From: Clostridia bacterium DTU080
GTDB lineage: Bacteria; Bacillota; Limnochordia; DTU080
Reading direction: 5' to 3'
NCBI GenBank assembly: GCA_001513395.1
Contig: LFTP01000354.1
Coordinates: forward strand, 1 to 16,878
DNA: 16,878 nt
Part shown: in pieces, positions 8,087 through 14,862 of the stretch
Layout of the letters: every line of letters begins with the position of its first letter
Position numbering within the stretch: the first letter of the stretch is position 1
Program-made: the position numbers and the translations under genes
Notes under the pieces: generated by a model
The model's input: only the letters and a program-made list of their open reading frames with translations
Databases searched by the model: none
Told to the model about the DNA's origin: nothing

Positions 8087-8117
8087 AGCATAGACCATTA
8101 CGCTACGTCAAGGTCAA
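8087..8117 (-). promoter_or_regulatory. MerR-type promoter with 19-bp spacer and operator dyad
   Basis: On the minus strand, TTGACC (8117-8112, -35) and TATGCT (8092-8087, -10) are separated by exactly 19 bp, the stretched spacing typical of MerR-activated promoters. An imperfect dyad at 8115-8093 (GACCTTGAC, 5 bp, GTAATGGTC; 7 of 9 positions paired) fills the spacer. Transcription would start near 8080, about 15 bases before the regulator ATG. Autoregulation is the obvious reading. The same operator could serve the divergent gene at 8196, for which no clear plus-strand promoter was found. Confidence 0.7.
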
Positions 8118-8195
8118 CAAATCTATGAGGGCAGGAATCAAAAACCTCGGACCGAATCCCGACTTGGGACGCTTGGGCGGAAGGAGTTAGCATCT

Positions 8196-9314
8196 ATGAC
8201 AACGTCACGTGAACGTTTGCTGGCGGCCATGGCTTGCACGGCGGCGGATCGTGTGCCGATATCTACCTACGAGCTGGTCGGCTGGAATGAGGACGCATGG
8301 GAGAATAAGGAGCCGTCTTATCGTCGGCTTATGGATGTTATTCGGGAGAAGACAGACTGTATCTATATGACCCGTGTGGATTGGAAGGCCGCGAAACCCG
8401 ACGGCCCAACAATCCGAGCGGATGTGAAGACATGGTCTGAGGGCTCCAGCCACTACCGCGAGGTGGTGAGATATACCCCCAAAGGACCTTTGCGTTCGCT
8501 GCATCGTGTCGATGACGGTATACACACTACATGGACTCTGGAGCATCCTCTAAAGTCTATTGACGACATCGACCGTTATCTGTCCATTCCCTGGTATCCG
8601 CCGCAGGTCGACATGACCCGCTTTTTTGAGGATCAACGCAGGCTGAAAGACCGCGGCGTCATGATGCTTAGCGTCAGTGATCCGATCTGTGAAGCCGCCG
8701 CACTTTTTGGTATGGAACGATTCTTGGTTCATGCAATAACCGAGACTGAACGTATCCGCTACTTCCTTGATGCGCTGCACGAAAGACAGATGCATCAGTT
8801 GCGTCAGATTTTGGCTCATCCGGTGCACGATGTGCAGTTTCGTATCTGCGGGCCGGAGTATGCCACCCCGCCCTACCTCTCTCCTGATCACTTTCGGCTC
8901 TTGGTGACTCCGTATCTGACTCGTATATGCACAGCGATCCGTGAAGCCAACGGTTTTGCCAGAGTTCACTGTCATGGGAAAGTTGGAGCGGTTCTGGATC
9001 AAATCGTCAGTGCCGGGGCGCAGGGTTTGGATCCGATCGAACCTCCGCCGGACGGAGACATCACGCTGGCTGAGGTGAAACGCCGCTACGGGCGGGAGCT
9101 TTGTCTTTTTGGGAATATCGAGTTGAGGGAGTTGGAAAACAGCGACCCGGAGCGGATCGAGCAGCTAGTGAAAACGGCCATCGATGAGGCGGCGGAAGGC
9201 GGCGGATTCGTACTGATGCCCACAGCGGCACCTATTAATGTACCGCTATCGCCGCGGACGGAACGCAACTATTTCGCCTACATCGAAGCCGGTCTGAAAT
9301 ACGGAGGATACTGA
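8196..9314 (+). CDS. Uroporphyrinogen decarboxylase (URO-D) superfamily protein, non-haem type
   Basis: A 372-residue protein with ATG 9 bases after AAGGAG. It opens with MTTSRERLLAAMACTAADRVP, the usual start of MtaA/CmuA-like and URO-D-like proteins. The substrate-binding N-terminal motif of true haem-pathway URO-D (RPxWxMRQAGR-type) is missing, so a haem role is unlikely. Visible conserved pieces are GPEYATPPYLSP (219-230), RVHCHGKVG (256-264, possible zinc ligands H258, C259, H260), GLDPIEPPPDGDITLAEVK (277-295), GNIE (306-309) and MPTAAPI (341-347). These fit the methyltransferase-like branch that handles methyl groups with zinc and often a corrinoid partner; no corrinoid protein gene is nearby. 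It is transcribed divergently from the MerR/TipAS regulator and may be controlled by it. The reaction is unknown. Confidence 0.85.
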   Translation: MTTSRERLLAAMACTAADRVPISTYELVGWNEDAWENKEPSYRRLMDVIREKTDCIYMTRVDWKAAKPDGPTIRADVKTWSEGSSHYREVVRYTPKGPLRSLHRVDDGIHTTWTLEHPLKSIDDIDRYLSIPWYPPQVDMTRFFEDQRRLKDRGVMMLSVSDPICEAAALFGMERFLVHAITETERIRYFLDALHERQMHQLRQILAHPVHDVQFRICGPEYATPPYLSPDHFRLLVTPYLTRICTAIREANGFARVHCHGKVGAVLDQIVSAGAQGLDPIEPPPDGDITLAEVKRRYGRELCLFGNIELRELENSDPERIEQLVKTAIDEAAEGGGFVLMPTAAPINVPLSPRTERNYFAYIEAGLKYGGY

Positions 9315-9352
9315 TTAATCGCTTAACCGCATTGAGGCTTTGTGTCACGCGT

Positions 9353-9481
9353 GCTCTTCGCACTATAGCTGTGAACCGGCCAAGCTCGGTGGTCTATGCC
9401 GGCACAAGGAGCTCGGCCGAGGCGTTTGATGAGTCCGCTCCGGTCATTAAGTCCGTGCTTGATGAGTGGAACAGACAATAG
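9353..9481 (+). pseudogene. C-terminal remnant of a deleted solute-binding protein gene
   Basis: Read in the frame ending at TAG 9479-9481, the last 30 residues (from VVYAGTRSS to VLDEWNRQ) match the C-terminus of SBP-B (from VVYSGTKSP to MLDDWNRQ) at 19 of 30 positions. The resemblance may extend back to RTIAVN against RTVYYN with one residue lost. There is no start codon with a ribosome site and no room for the first 90% of a binding protein, because the URO-D stop is at 9312-9314. A hairpin like the one after SBP-B follows. The simplest explanation is a former SBP gene most of which was deleted, leaving its tail and terminator. Confidence 0.8.
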
Positions 9482-9511
9482 GCTATTGAAACTCATTTAT
9501 GTGCTTTAGAA

Positions 9512-9535
9512 GGGCTGTCCCGGATGGGGCAGCCC
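9512..9535 (+). terminator. Hairpin terminator after the SBP remnant
   Basis: GGGCTGTCCC and GGGGCAGCCC pair over 10 positions, one of them G-U, around a GGAT loop and are followed by GCTTTCTT. The stem sequence resembles the hairpin at 11002-11034, which suggests it was inherited with the duplicated gene. Confidence 0.65.
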
Positions 9536-9696
9536 GCTTTCTTACCGCCCTCCGCATGATAACGGAGTTCGATAATAAATCCAACCGCAGGGGATAAGTG
9601 GTGGATGCTGAATAAGTTATAAAATGATCTGGCGGTTTGCAGCTCATAGTATTTAGCGAAACCGAAAAGAAACTGGTCATGGACGGAGGTCATCTT

Positions 9697-10977
9697 ATGT
9701 CTCGCACTGAAAAATCGATTATACTGGCTGTATTCATCTTAGGTTTGGCGATGGCGACAGGAGCGTTGGCGAGTTCGGTGACTTTGCAGGTTCTGGTACA
9801 CGGAAATGATGACTATCTGCGACGCTCTGCAGCCTTCTTTGAGGGCTTTGAAGCGGAGAATCCCGGGATAAAAATCGAGATCCTGCCGAGTTCCTCAGGC
9901 AGTCCGCAAGAGCGCCTGGCGGTCTTGGTGGCCGGTGGCGTATCTCCGGATGTCGCTCGGCTGTGGGGCGTTCCCGAAGTGGCCAGAGCGGGCTTGATCC
10001 AGGACATCACCGACCGATTTGAGCGTCTACCCGCTTCCGTACAGAGGGATTTTTGGCCCATTCTGATCCGAGGAACGCTCAGCTGGAACGGCAGGTTGTA
10101 CGCGCTGCCGCTTGGAGCAGCCGTGAGCACCTTTTTCTATAACCTCAGGCAGTTCGAGGAAGCAGGGGTGGAGTATCCTTCCGACAGCTGGAGATGGGAA
10201 CGTGAAGGGATCCGTGAGTTGCAAAGACTGACGCGGGATCTGAATGGTGACGGCATCCCGGAGACCTACGGTCTTTTGGGTGTTGGCGGCGGCTCGGGCA
10301 GAGAGACTTATCATTTTGGCTATGCGGCGGGCGGCGGTCCGCTGTTCAGCCCCGATGCTACTAAGTTCTTAGGCAATTCGGATGCGGTTCGGACGGCTTT
10401 GCAATTCCTTCAGGATCTGGCCCATGTCCATCGCGTCATGGCTCCCAAAAGTGGCAACTATTCCGAGTTTGGAACGCAACAGACGGCCACTATGCTGTGG
10501 GGTAGCTTCATGTTCGGCTATATGAAAGCCTACCCCGACCTGGAGTGGAATATCGCCGAGATGCCTTCTTTCGCCGGCGGTCGGGCAACTAATATTTGGC
10601 CTGAGACTCCGTATTCCATCCCGGTTGGGTGTAGGCATCCGGAAGAAGCCTGGCGAGTTCTCGAGTTCATCGCCAGCACCGAGGGGCAGACTCTGGCTAT
10701 GGAGTTGGGTTGGGGCATTCCGCCCGCTCGCAGGAGTGTGGCCTTGTCTGCATTTATGAACGCCTATAGGGGGACAAATATTCCGGCCATGATTCGGATG
10801 ATAGAAGAACCGCTTACCGAGGTGCTACCCGAACAGGTTCCGGGAGACATAAGGACCGTTTACTACAACCAGGTGATCACTCCTGTTGTCTATTCCGGTA
10901 CGAAGAGCCCGGCCATTGCTTTGGATGAGGCCACTCCGGTCATCCAGGCCATGCTCGATGATTGGAACAGACAGTAA
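9697..10977 (+). CDS. ABC transporter extracellular solute-binding protein, family 1 (SBP-B)
   Basis: A 426-residue protein. The ATG at 9697 is chosen because GGAGGT ends 6 bases upstream and a clean signal peptide begins there (MSRTEKS, hydrophobic core, probable cleavage after ALA); an in-frame TTG at 9637 lacks both. There is no lipobox cysteine. Family features are FEAENPGIKIEILPSSSG, the loop VLVAGGVSPDVARLWG, YALPLGAAVSTFFYN and LTRDLNGDGIPETYGL, the last a segment common in large oligosaccharide-binding members. In the second lobe, TPYSIPVGCRHPEEAW corresponds to the usual PxGxxxPE helix start. The C-terminus is almost duplicated in the upstream remnant. It is more distant from SBP-A, -C and -D. 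No permease gene adjoins it. It converges on SBP-C across a strong hairpin. Confidence 0.92.
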   Translation: MSRTEKSIILAVFILGLAMATGALASSVTLQVLVHGNDDYLRRSAAFFEGFEAENPGIKIEILPSSSGSPQERLAVLVAGGVSPDVARLWGVPEVARAGLIQDITDRFERLPASVQRDFWPILIRGTLSWNGRLYALPLGAAVSTFFYNLRQFEEAGVEYPSDSWRWEREGIRELQRLTRDLNGDGIPETYGLLGVGGGSGRETYHFGYAAGGGPLFSPDATKFLGNSDAVRTALQFLQDLAHVHRVMAPKSGNYSEFGTQQTATMLWGSFMFGYMKAYPDLEWNIAEMPSFAGGRATNIWPETPYSIPVGCRHPEEAWRVLEFIASTEGQTLAMELGWGIPPARRSVALSAFMNAYRGTNIPAMIRMIEEPLTEVLPEQVPGDIRTVYYNQVITPVVYSGTKSPAIALDEATPVIQAMLDDWNRQ

Positions 10978-11001
10978 GCCGCTGAATTATTCGTGAATAT
11001 A

Positions 11002-11034
11002 CATAGGGGCTGCCCCATCCGGGCAGCCCCTATG
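11002..11034. terminator. Bidirectional hairpin between SBP-B and SBP-C
   Basis: A perfect 14-bp inverted repeat (CATAGGGGCTGCCC and its complement) with a 5-base CATCC loop lies between the convergent stops at 10977 and 11054. There is no long T-run on either side, so it may act mainly as a transcription barrier or 3'-end stabiliser. Confidence 0.75.
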
Positions 11035-11053
11035 AACTCGGTGCGATCTCCTT

Positions 11054-12316
11054 TTAGTCGGACTGGAGAGCCTGATACATCGGCAAGACTTCGCGCTGCA
11101 GGTTAGCCAGAACCTCTCTGGGATTGGCCGTTCCGCTGATGATCTTATTCTCCTCCGAGATCAACCTGCGGATTACATGGGCCCAAAGCGGAGGCCGCGG
11201 ATTGCGCACTTCCATCTGCAGGAACAAAGGCAGCCGCAAATCGTTGCGGTCAAGTTGACGTATGGCCCGATCAGCCAGCTGACGATGAGGCGGGAATTGC
11301 TCCAGCTGCTGATAGAGAATCCACATTCCTTCGAGAGCAATCCAGCGCATGAACTCTTTGGCTTCCTTGGGATGCTTGGTGCCTTTGGGGATAATGTGGC
11401 CTACGCCGCCTCCCCATGTGCCGTTGCGTCCGCCCTCGGCATGGGGGATCTCCCCTGTGCGGAAGACGAGGTCAGGAGCTATGGTGATGTAGGTTTTCAC
11501 CGAGTTATCAGCGGCCGTAGTGGCTGCCAGTGAGCCATCAACGAAGTAACCCGCGGCACCTGATGTGCGCCGGGCCACGAGGCTGTATTGACCGGTCGGG
11601 TAGCGTTACGCCCACTCCCGTACCCACTCCCAGGCCCGAACGTTGCCTTCATGCTCCAGAGTGGGCAGACCCGTGGAGGGGTCATAGATCTCTCCTCCGA
11701 AACTCCAGAACCAACCAGCCGGATATACGCCTCCCAGCCAGGGGGCAAAACCCAGTCGGACGATACGGCCGTCGGAATCGGTTTTCAGAGCCTTGCGCCC
11801 CAGCTCTTCCAGTTCCGCAATGCTCGACGGACCGCGCGTGCTGTCCATGCCTACTTCGTCCAGGATGTTGACGTTCCAGAAAAGGCCCCGGGCGTTGGCA
11901 TATCCCGGAACGGCCCAAACGCGTCCGTTCCAGATCACTTCAGCCGCTTCCGCGGGGAAGTAGTTGCGCTGGACATAGTCTACGGACAAGACATCATCGA
12001 TCGGTTCAATGAGGCCTCTGGCCACCCACTCGATCACCGATGAGGATTCGAAGTGGACGACATCGGCTTGTACACCGCCGGCGATGGCAGTCAGTAGTCT
12101 TTGATCGGTACCCTGGACAACGTAACCGTCGACAAAGATCTCGTCTTGAGATCGGTTAAAAGTGTCTATCAAAAGCTGAAAGGCCTCGTTGTATCCGGGT
12201 GTGGTAACCGCATACCAGTTGTACTGATAGGTGATGGTCGTCTTGGCAAGGCTCGTAAACGAAAAAGACAGGCATAGACAGAGTGCTATCACGAGTGCAT
12301 TGGTCTTTTTGTCCAC
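11054..12316 (-). pseudogene. Family 1 solute-binding protein (SBP-C) interrupted by one in-frame TAA
   Basis: The reading frame runs 421 codons and is broken only by TAA at 11608-11606 (codon 237); no frame change is needed to continue. GTG at 12316 is chosen as start because GGAGG (12331-12327) lies about 10 bases upstream and MDKKTNALVIALCLCLSFSF then makes a signal peptide cleaved near SLA; a TTG at 12346 precedes that site. Against SBP-A, ITYQYNWY, RLLTAIAGG, DVVHFESSSVIEW, WFWSFGGEIYDP, NGTWGGGVGHIIPKG and RNPRPPLWAHVI all match in order. The stop falls where SBP-A has Glu240 (EWA-stop-RYP against TYGERYP), so one G-to-T change from GAA would explain it. Without readthrough, translation gives a 236-residue first lobe plus part of the second. 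A GTG at 11578 has no evident ribosome site. A base-call error is possible. Confidence 0.85.
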
Positions 12317-12494
12317 AGTCAAAGCACCTCCCACACGTGTTGACAAGTATGTCTTTGCGCGATTGGTTCCGCGAATAACGGCTAACTCCTTTTAGATTTT
12401 TTTCAAGCAGGCGATCCGCGGGCGGCTGCGAAACATGTTATGTGAGTTTCCATGCGGAACATCAACGTTGTGTATGAGTATGAGGAGGCCAACG

Positions 12495-13508
12495 ATGAAT
12501 CAAATACGCCTGGGGATTGTCGGGTGTGGGGGTATGTCAAGATCGCACGCCCGCGGATTGGGAAATCTGGCAGACCGCTTGACGGTGGCGGCAACGGTAG
12601 ATATTGACGAGGAGCGGGCTCAAAAGGCGGCAGAGCTCTTTCCCGGAGCCAAAGCGGCCACGGATTATCGCACCGTGCTTGATGATGTGGATGCCCTGCT
12701 GCTAGTTTTGCCTCATCATCTTCACCATCCCATTGCCAAAGACTGCTTGGAAGCGGGCAAGCACGTGCTATTGGAAAAGCCCATGGCCAATTCCGAGGAA
12801 GAATGCCTAGATCTTATTGAGACGGCCGAAAAGGTAGATCGGGTTCTGATGATCGCCTATTGCATGCGCTACCATCCGGTGGTCGTGAGGATGAAGCAGC
12901 TCATCGATGAGCGAGCCTTCGGTGACCTGTTTCAGATGTCGATCTGGACGGAGCAATTGACCATGTATCCACCTGACCACTGGGCAAGCAAAGCCGCGAC
13001 CCTGGGCGGAGGACAGTTGTTTAGCCATGGCTGTCACTATATCGATCTGTTGTTGTGGTTTATGGGCAGGCCGGTGAGAGGGGTGCATGTGGGCACCAAT
13101 TTCGGCACGCCCTGGATGGAACGCGAAGGCACCAGCAACGTTTGCATTGAGTTCGAAAACGGCGCATTGGGATATCACTTCGGCACTTGGGGCTCCAGAG
13201 GCACCCGCTTGAGCAAGTCCATGCATCTTCATTGCACAGAGGGCATGCTGGAGATGAGCCACGATCGATCCAAGCTTATCCTGCATAAGGGCGGCAAAGA
13301 GACCGTCTTGATGGAGATTCAGCCCGGTAAGCACACCGAAAATGAGATGGCGCACTTTATTGAGTGTATCACCACCGGACGACGCCCGCTGACCGACGGC
13401 CCCGGCAGCCTGCAAGGCCTCAGGGTCATTTGGCGTTTGTATGAGGCTGAGCAGAAGGGTAAAATGGCGGATCTCACAGGTCTTGGTCTTGATCAGTTTG
13501 GATCATAG
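12495..13508 (+). CDS. Gfo/Idh/MocA family NAD(P)-dependent oxidoreductase
   Basis: A 337-residue cytoplasmic dehydrogenase. ATG 12495 follows GAGGAGG by 6 bases; the in-frame ATG at 12435 has no such site and would add a non-conserved tail. The Rossmann fold begins IRLGIVGCGGMSRSHARGL (G10-C-G-G), followed by D36 after the second strand and the family signature LLEKPMA (E94, K95, P96), where Lys is catalytic. The second domain carries GGGQLFSHGCHYIDLLLWFMG (171-191) with the conserved catalytic His181 and Asp184. The family oxidises or reduces sugars, sugar acids and cyclitols; the substrate cannot be told from sequence. It is divergent from SBP-C with a 178-bp gap and followed by an intrinsic terminator, then SBP-D. 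Confidence 0.94.
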   Translation: MNQIRLGIVGCGGMSRSHARGLGNLADRLTVAATVDIDEERAQKAAELFPGAKAATDYRTVLDDVDALLLVLPHHLHHPIAKDCLEAGKHVLLEKPMANSEEECLDLIETAEKVDRVLMIAYCMRYHPVVVRMKQLIDERAFGDLFQMSIWTEQLTMYPPDHWASKAATLGGGQLFSHGCHYIDLLLWFMGRPVRGVHVGTNFGTPWMEREGTSNVCIEFENGALGYHFGTWGSRGTRLSKSMHLHCTEGMLEMSHDRSKLILHKGGKETVLMEIQPGKHTENEMAHFIECITTGRRPLTDGPGSLQGLRVIWRLYEAEQKGKMADLTGLGLDQFGS

Positions 13509-13518
13509 ATAATGAACG

Positions 13519-13549
13519 GGGACGCCTTGCTCGGTGGCGTCCCTCTTTT
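13519..13549 (+). terminator. Intrinsic terminator after the Gfo/Idh/MocA gene
   Basis: GGGACGCC (13519-13526) and GGCGTCCC (13536-13543) pair perfectly around a 9-base loop and are followed by TCTTTT. It lies 10 bases after the dehydrogenase stop and 32 bases before SBP-D. SBP-D must therefore have a promoter in a very small space or depend on readthrough, which would lower dehydrogenase-linked expression of the downstream genes. Confidence 0.82.
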
Positions 13550-13580
13550 GCACACCACGATTTCTGAAAGGAGCGTCATA

Positions 13581-14843
13581 GTGAGGTATAGCAAGCGATT
13601 CGTGGTCATAGTTGCGATGTTGATAGTTGTCTCAAGTATGGTCAGCGCGGCGACTGCTACGGAGATTGAGTTCTGGGTTTGGTTCGGCGGAGTGCAAGCT
13701 GAAGTGTTGCGAGGCGTTCTAAATGACTTTGCAGCTAAAAACCCCGGTCTTTCTGCAAGGCTGGTAACAGGTTCGTCGGGCGAGAAGCTCATGACGGCCA
13801 TTGCGGCCGGGTCACCGCCTGATCTGGCGGCGATGCACGGGGGAGAGTACTCCCTATTGGGTATGAAGGGTCTTTTGCATCCGTTGGATCCGTTGTTGAA
13901 AGCTCACAGTGATTTTCAGATTAAAGACTTGGCTCGCGGCTATGAACGACTCGGCATCTATGACGGCACGCGATATGCTCTGCCGTTTTGGGATGTAGCG
14001 CCGACCTATGCCCTGGTCTACAATGCCGACTTCTTCGACGAAGCAGGGATCGTTCGTCCCCCGCGTGATCGAGCGCCGTCCTGGATTGAGGTGGCTGAAT
14101 TCGCCAAGAAGCTGACCCGTACGGATGCCGACGGTCGTCTCACGAGGGCGGGCTTCAGCACCAGGGAAACCTGGCATGCGCGCTCGTACACTTTCGAGTC
14201 ATTGTTTGACGTCGAGCTGTACAAAGAAGGATACAGACCCAACCTGGCGGGTAACACGCGATTGGCCTCGGCCATGGCCTTGATGAAGGAGCTTTTTGTG
14301 GATCCATACCCCGGAATTCTGCAGTTCAGTCCTTCCGTCACCTCAGGTAAGACAGCTATGATCATCCATGGAGCCTATCTTATCGGCGGGCGACTGGAGA
14401 AGCAGTTGCATCATGAAGTGGATGCTACCTGGGCGCCGCATATCGACGGTAAACTCACTCAGCGTTGGCGGTCATGGTGCGTGGGTATTCCCGTGGGCAG
14501 TGACCATCCGGTGGAAGCCATACGTCTGATCAGTTTCTTGCTCAGTGACCAAGAGGCGATTAACGTCATGTGGGACGAAGGCGGGGCCTTTACGGCCAAC
14601 CAGAAGTACTTGCTCGCCAAATCCAGAACAATGCCTCCTCTTGAACGTTGGTTTATCGAGACACTGTTTCAGGCCGAGCGCATAGTGGTGGAAGATATGA
14701 GCCCCATGAAAGTGACCATGCAAGACGCCGTCCAGATGGCTGTTAACAGCGTGTTCAACGGACAAGAGACACCTGAAGCCGCCTTGGATAACGCTCAGAC
14801 CTTTGCTATGGGCAACTGGCGTACGATCTACGAGTCCCAATAA
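13581..14843 (+). CDS. ABC transporter extracellular solute-binding protein, family 1 (SBP-D)
   Basis: A 420-residue protein. GTG 13581 is chosen because AAAGGAG lies 8 bases upstream and MRYSKRFVVIVAMLIVVSSM then forms a signal peptide cleaved near VSA; the earlier ATG at 13512 overlaps the terminator hairpin. There is no lipobox. Family marks are EIEFWVWFGG at the mature N-terminus, FAAKNPGLSARLVTGSSGEKLMTAI, the loop IAAGSPPDLAAM, YALPFWDVAPTYALVYNADFF, LTRTDADGRLTRAGF and SFLLSDQEAINVMWDEGGAFT. The distance to the FAD oxidoreductase is 19 bp, so the two are almost certainly one transcript. The ligand may thus be the substrate, or its precursor, of that enzyme. No membrane components are encoded nearby. 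Confidence 0.93.
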   Translation: MRYSKRFVVIVAMLIVVSSMVSAATATEIEFWVWFGGVQAEVLRGVLNDFAAKNPGLSARLVTGSSGEKLMTAIAAGSPPDLAAMHGGEYSLLGMKGLLHPLDPLLKAHSDFQIKDLARGYERLGIYDGTRYALPFWDVAPTYALVYNADFFDEAGIVRPPRDRAPSWIEVAEFAKKLTRTDADGRLTRAGFSTRETWHARSYTFESLFDVELYKEGYRPNLAGNTRLASAMALMKELFVDPYPGILQFSPSVTSGKTAMIIHGAYLIGGRLEKQLHHEVDATWAPHIDGKLTQRWRSWCVGIPVGSDHPVEAIRLISFLLSDQEAINVMWDEGGAFTANQKYLLAKSRTMPPLERWFIETLFQAERIVVEDMSPMKVTMQDAVQMAVNSVFNGQETPEAALDNAQTFAMGNWRTIYESQ

Positions 14844-14862
14844 GAAGCAGGGAGTGCAAGTC

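Larger units (their letters stand above)
9315..9696 (+). other. Gene-free 382-bp stretch between URO-D and SBP-B
   Basis: It contains the SBP remnant (9353-9481) and its hairpin (9512-9535). An AT-rich TATAAAAT at 9618-9625 could be a -10 element for SBP-B, but no good -35 stands 17 bp before it. A strong GGAGGT at 9685-9690 fixes the SBP-B start. Nothing else was recognised. Confidence 0.5.

Noticed and set aside
11054..11578. Separate 174-codon gene starting at GTG 11578
   Set aside because: It is the in-frame continuation of SBP-C and covers only the second lobe; no ribosome site is evident before the GTG.
11606..11608. TAA in SBP-C as programmed recoding or altered genetic code
   Set aside because: Known amino-acid insertion at stops uses UGA or UAG, not UAA, and TAA ends GH20, SBP-B and SBP-D normally. 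Mutation or base error is simpler.
12331..12500. ACACGTGT palindrome and distant GTTCCGC/GCGGAAC arms between SBP-C and the dehydrogenase
   Set aside because: Arms of this length are expected by chance in such a span, and no -35/-10 pair was aligned with them.
14803..14862. Upstream ATG extension of the FAD oxidoreductase
   Set aside because: It would overlap SBP-D by 41 bases; the ATG at 14863 has a proper GGGAG site and starts close to the FAD-binding strand.
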